DNA of 7,517 nucleotides, from assembly GCA_015222965.1 (NCBI GenBank), contig JADFWF010000051.1, positions 1 to 7,517 of the forward strand, in the 5' to 3' direction. Every line of letters starts with the position of its first letter. Position 1 is the first letter of the stretch. Origin of the DNA: Pseudomonadota bacterium. GTDB lineage: Bacteria > Pseudomonadota > Gammaproteobacteria > SZUA-229. Shown in pieces: positions 5,275-7,517 of this stretch. Both the position numbers and the translations under genes were made by a program. Under the pieces are notes generated by a model. It was given only the letters and a program-made list of their open reading frames with translations. It did no database searches and was not told where the DNA came from.

Positions 5275-7179
5275 ATGAGCACAGACACTAGCAGTGACGT
5301 TGGCAGCGACGTTCAAGTCACGTTTGATGATTTAGCGTTAAATAAATCACTTCTTAAAATTTTAGATGAAGTGGGATATGAATCCCCTTCACCCATCCAG
5401 GCAGAAACCATTCCGCTGCTGTTAGCAGGCAAAGATATTATCGGCCAGGCGCAGACAGGTACCGGTAAAACAGCGGCTTTTGCATTACCGTTGATTTCGA
5501 ACATGGATCTAAAACAAAAAGATCCGCAGCTTTTAGTGTTGGCTCCCACACGCGAGCTGGCTATTCAGGTTGCCGAAGCATTTCAAAAATATGCCACCTA
5601 CATGAAAGGGTTTCACGTATTACCCGTTTATGGTGGTGCAGATTACGGCGGGCAGATCCGTTCGTTGAAACGAGGTGTTCATGTTGTCGTTGGTACACCT
5701 GGCAGGGTGATGGACCATATCCGCAAAGGCACATTAAAACTTGGTAATTTAAGCGCGCTGGTTCTGGATGAGGCCGATGAGATGTTGCGAATGGGTTTTA
5801 TCGATGATGTCGAATGGATACTCGAACAAACGCCAGAAGATAGACAGATAGCCTTGTTCTCGGCAACTATGCCACAGCAGATCCGTCGCATCGCAACAAA
5901 ATATTTAAATGATCCCGAACAGATTACCATCAAGACAAAGACCACGACGGTTAATACTATCCGTCAACGTTTCTGGCCGGTCAGTGGTGTGCATAAACTG
6001 GATGCTTTGACCCGTATTCTTGAAGCAGAAGATTTTGATGGCATGATCATCTTCGTGCGTACAAAAAATTCAACGGAAGAACTGGCTGATAAACTTAAGG
6101 CGCGTGGTTATAGTGCGGCTGCACTTAATGGCGATATCGCACAAAACAAACGTGAGCGTACGGTCAACAATCTGAAAAAAGGCCAGCTGGATATCGTGGT
6201 AGCGACCGATGTTGCTGCCCGTGGCCTCGATGTAGAAAGAATTTCACATGTGGTGAATTATGATGTACCGCATGATACCGAGTCCTACGTTCATCGTATC
6301 GGACGAACCGGCCGCGCCGGGCGTCAGGGTGATGCAATACTGTTTGTTGCACCGCGCGAAAAACGCATGCTCAATGCCATCGAAAGAGCGACCAGGCAGA
6401 AGATCGATATGATGGAGCTGCCTTCCACGGAAATCATCAATGACAAACGTATCGACAAATTCAAGCAGCGTATAACCGATACCCTGGCGAATGAAGATAC
6501 CGCTATATTTACGCAACTGATCGAACAGTATCAACAGGAACATAACGTTCCTGCGACTGAGATCGCTGCTGCGCTCGCTCAGCTGTTGCAGGGTGATAAT
6601 GACTTCCTGTTAACAAATAAACCACAGCGGAAAAAGCAGAATCGTGAAGATTGGGACCGCGATGACAGGGGCCGTGACAGAGGCAGAGACCGTCCTCGCC
6701 GTGACAGATCAGAACGTGGTGACCGTGAACGTTCGCCAAGAAGAGAGCGTCAGCCAAGGGATACTGCGTTAGATGAAGGCATGGATCGCTACCGCATCGA
6801 AGTCGGGCACGATCACCAGGTCAAACCCGGTAATATCGTCGGCGCCATCGCAAACGAAGCGGATATAGAGAGTAAATATATCGGTCGTATCAGTATCTAT
6901 GATGATCATAGTACGATTGATCTGCCTGAAGGCATGCCAAAAGAGCTGCTATATACTTTGAAAAAAGTCTGGGTATCCGGCCAGCAATTAAAAATCTCTC
7001 TTGATGGTAAAGGAGATAAATCCCAGGGAGAAAAATCGGGTGGTTCTGACAGGCCTTCATCAGATAAGAAGAAGCCAGGCAAGCGTCATCCGGTTTCGAA
7101 TCGTGATACTGATAGCGGGCATGGTCGTGATGGAAGAAAGGGAAAGTTAAGCCTTAAGAAGAGAGTACGTAGAAGATAA
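5275..7179 (+). CDS. deaD: ATP-dependent DEAD-box RNA helicase DeaD/CsdA
   Basis: Cytoplasmic RNA helicase that remodels structured RNA. DeaD/CsdA works in 50S subunit assembly and mRNA decay, especially in the cold. The protein is 634 residues, close to E. coli DeaD. The helicase core is complete: Q motif (F17 to Q42), Walker A AQTGTGKT (59-66), PTRELA, TPGR, DEAD (165-168), SAT (196-198), then domain 2 with IIFVRTK, VATDVAARGLDV and HRIGRTGR (340-347). A linker and dimerisation-like region follow, then an Arg/Asp-rich low-complexity stretch at about 457-501, a DbpA-type RNA-binding domain at about 503-575 (YRIEVGHDHQVKPGNIVGAI, IGRISIYDDHSTIDLP), and a basic Lys/Gly/Ser-rich tail. The ATG is supported by AGGT 6-7 nt upstream and by the normal distance to the Q motif. 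It is divergent from the pseudouridine synthase operon and is followed by a probable terminator hairpin. Confidence 0.96.
   Translation: MSTDTSSDVGSDVQVTFDDLALNKSLLKILDEVGYESPSPIQAETIPLLLAGKDIIGQAQTGTGKTAAFALPLISNMDLKQKDPQLLVLAPTRELAIQVAEAFQKYATYMKGFHVLPVYGGADYGGQIRSLKRGVHVVVGTPGRVMDHIRKGTLKLGNLSALVLDEADEMLRMGFIDDVEWILEQTPEDRQIALFSATMPQQIRRIATKYLNDPEQITIKTKTTTVNTIRQRFWPVSGVHKLDALTRILEAEDFDGMIIFVRTKNSTEELADKLKARGYSAAALNGDIAQNKRERTVNNLKKGQLDIVVATDVAARGLDVERISHVVNYDVPHDTESYVHRIGRTGRAGRQGDAILFVAPREKRMLNAIERATRQKIDMMELPSTEIINDKRIDKFKQRITDTLANEDTAIFTQLIEQYQQEHNVPATEIAAALAQLLQGDNDFLLTNKPQRKKQNREDWDRDDRGRDRGRDRPRRDRSERGDRERSPRRERQPRDTALDEGMDRYRIEVGHDHQVKPGNIVGAIANEADIESKYIGRISIYDDHSTIDLPEGMPKELLYTLKKVWVSGQQLKISLDGKGDKSQGEKSGGSDRPSSDKKKPGKRHPVSNRDTDSGHGRDGRKGKLSLKKRVRRR
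6671..6708 (+). repeat. Short direct repeat in the Arg/Asp-rich linker of deaD
   Basis: GCCGTGACAGA occurs at 6671-6681 and again at 6698-6708, 27 bp (nine codons) apart, in the same reading frame. It encodes the repeated Arg-Asp-Arg pattern of the linker. Related CGTGA-type units continue to about 6730. This suggests the linker grew by small in-frame duplications. Confidence 0.6.
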
Positions 7180-7252
7180 TTTCTGGTTTGGTTTTTATGT
7201 ATTAATTCAAACTATGGGTGTCAGGAATGGATGGCTGCTGTTGAGCCTAAAG

Positions 7253-7379
7253 AGAAGTTGGCAGTTATCAGTTGGCAGTCGTCAGTAAAAGCAAAACCCT
7301 AGCTCGTGCTACAACACACGTGGCTTTGCAGCTTTTTAGTTCTTAACTGCCAACTGATAACTGCCGACTGCCAACTTCT
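7253..7379. repeat. Foldback element with arms made of degenerate heptamers
   Basis: The left arm (7253-7279) and right arm (7346-7379) are inverted copies that match over 27 nt, except that the right arm carries one extra 7-nt unit. Read outward-in, the left arm is AGA, AGTTGGC, AGTTATC, AGTTGGC, AGTCGTC. The right arm, read on the minus strand, is AGA, AGTTGGC, AGTCGGC, AGTTATC, AGTTGGC, AGTT. Weaker complementarity continues outward, with GGCTG at 7233-7237 facing CAGCC at 7395-7399. No ORF lies inside. It may be a terminator extended by repeat growth, or a small non-coding mobile or REP-like element; the sequence does not decide between these. Confidence 0.75.
7287..7337. terminator. Probable bidirectional rho-independent terminator between deaD and the next gene
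   Basis: GCAAAACC (7291-7298) pairs with GGCTTTGC (7322-7329) with one mismatch. The loop can form a second small stem, CGTG (7305-7308) with CACG (7317-7320). On the plus strand the hairpin is followed by five T at 7333-7337; on the minus strand it is followed by four T (AAAA at 7287-7290). AAAAGC and GCTTTTT can extend the stem. It lies about 110 bp after the deaD stop, between convergent genes, and is nested inside the heptamer arms. Confidence 0.5.
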
Positions 7380-7410
7380 GTTAATGGCCGAGAACAGCCT
7401 ACTAATAGCT

Positions 7411-7517
7411 TTATATCTTAAGATACAACCAGCCGGCTCCTGTTCTCTTAGCAACCTGTTCAGCAGCAGAAGGTGTAATCATGATCGATTTCATCAGCTG
7501 TATCGGGTCGCCTTCAG
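7411..7517 (-). CDS. C-terminus of an unrecognised protein (5' end outside window)
   Basis: On the minus strand an open frame enters from the right edge and runs 34 codons to TAA at 7413-7411. It begins EGDPIQLMKSIM and ends TGAGWLYLKI. The composition is that of normal soluble protein (charged residues spread evenly, no low complexity), and its stop lies just outside the foldback element, as expected for a real gene convergent with deaD. I do not recognise the family from this fragment, and no function is proposed. Confidence 0.6.
   Translation of the reverse strand, partial: EGDPIQLMKSIMITPSAAEQVAKRTGAGWLYLKI

Noticed and set aside
6164..6757. Minus-strand open frames opposite deaD, rich in His, Arg and Gly
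   Set aside because: Antisense shadows of the helicase core and Arg/Asp linker; no start context or known protein motif.
7180..7200. T-rich run just after the deaD stop as a terminator
   Set aside because: No stable hairpin directly precedes it; the TTAAGCCTTAA near the end of deaD is too far upstream and too weak. The hairpin at 7287-7337 is a better candidate.
7253..7379. Foldback arms as a CRISPR array or insertion-sequence ends
   Set aside because: Repeats are 7 nt with no spacers, are inverted rather than uniformly direct, and enclose only about 66 nt without a transposase. They do not fit either feature.
1..7517. A defence island, prophage, toxin-antitoxin pair or biosynthetic cluster
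   Set aside because: All complete genes fall into housekeeping families (RNA modification, helicase, transporter, outer-membrane protein, sugar kinase); none carries nuclease, integrase, toxin or synthetase motifs.

Overview
The window looks like ordinary chromosome from a gammaproteobacterium of moderate GC content. Two proteins read almost like divergent versions of E. coli proteins: the fructokinase Mak at the left edge and the 23S rRNA methyltransferase RlmG. DeaD/CsdA and an outer-membrane beta-barrel protein with a signal peptide also point to a Gram-negative proteobacterium. The genus cannot be fixed from sequence alone. There is no phage, transposase, CRISPR array, toxin-antitoxin pair or tRNA/rRNA gene. 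I do not see a clear undescribed system. The most unusual DNA is non-coding.

Layout. Plus strand, 1-2646: the 3' part of a ROK-family fructokinase (mak), then rlmG starting inside the mak end, then an EamA/DMT-family transporter 16 nt further on; these three look co-transcribed. At 2701-3249 is a small outer-membrane beta-barrel protein with its own ribosome binding site and a weak promoter candidate. Minus strand, 4988 down to 3242: three tightly packed genes in the order RluA-family pseudouridine synthase, small DUF4870-like membrane protein, SpoU/TrmH-type RNA methyltransferase. The first pair shares one base (TAATG), and the second pair has the Shine-Dalgarno of the methyltransferase overlapping the preceding stop codon. 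The last gene is AT-rich, and its 3' end overlaps the convergent beta-barrel gene by 8 bp.

Between the minus-strand operon and deaD lies a 286-bp divergent intergenic region (4989-5274). It has an AT-rich core bracketed by a perfect 10-bp inverted repeat, followed by a GC-richer stretch with several hairpins that is probably the deaD mRNA leader. deaD (5275-7179) encodes a complete DEAD-box helicase with a DbpA-type RNA-binding domain and an Arg/Asp-rich linker. Downstream is a foldback element: arms of degenerate heptamers (AGTTGGC, AGTTATC, AGTCGGC) flank a smaller hairpin with T tracts on both strands, probably a bidirectional terminator. The window ends in the C-terminus of an unrecognised minus-strand gene.

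Functional theme: four of the eight genes (rlmG, the pseudouridine synthase, the SpoU methyltransferase and deaD) modify or remodel RNA, so the region is enriched in ribosome or tRNA maturation functions. Fructokinase, transporter and beta-barrel protein appear to be neighbours without an obvious common pathway.
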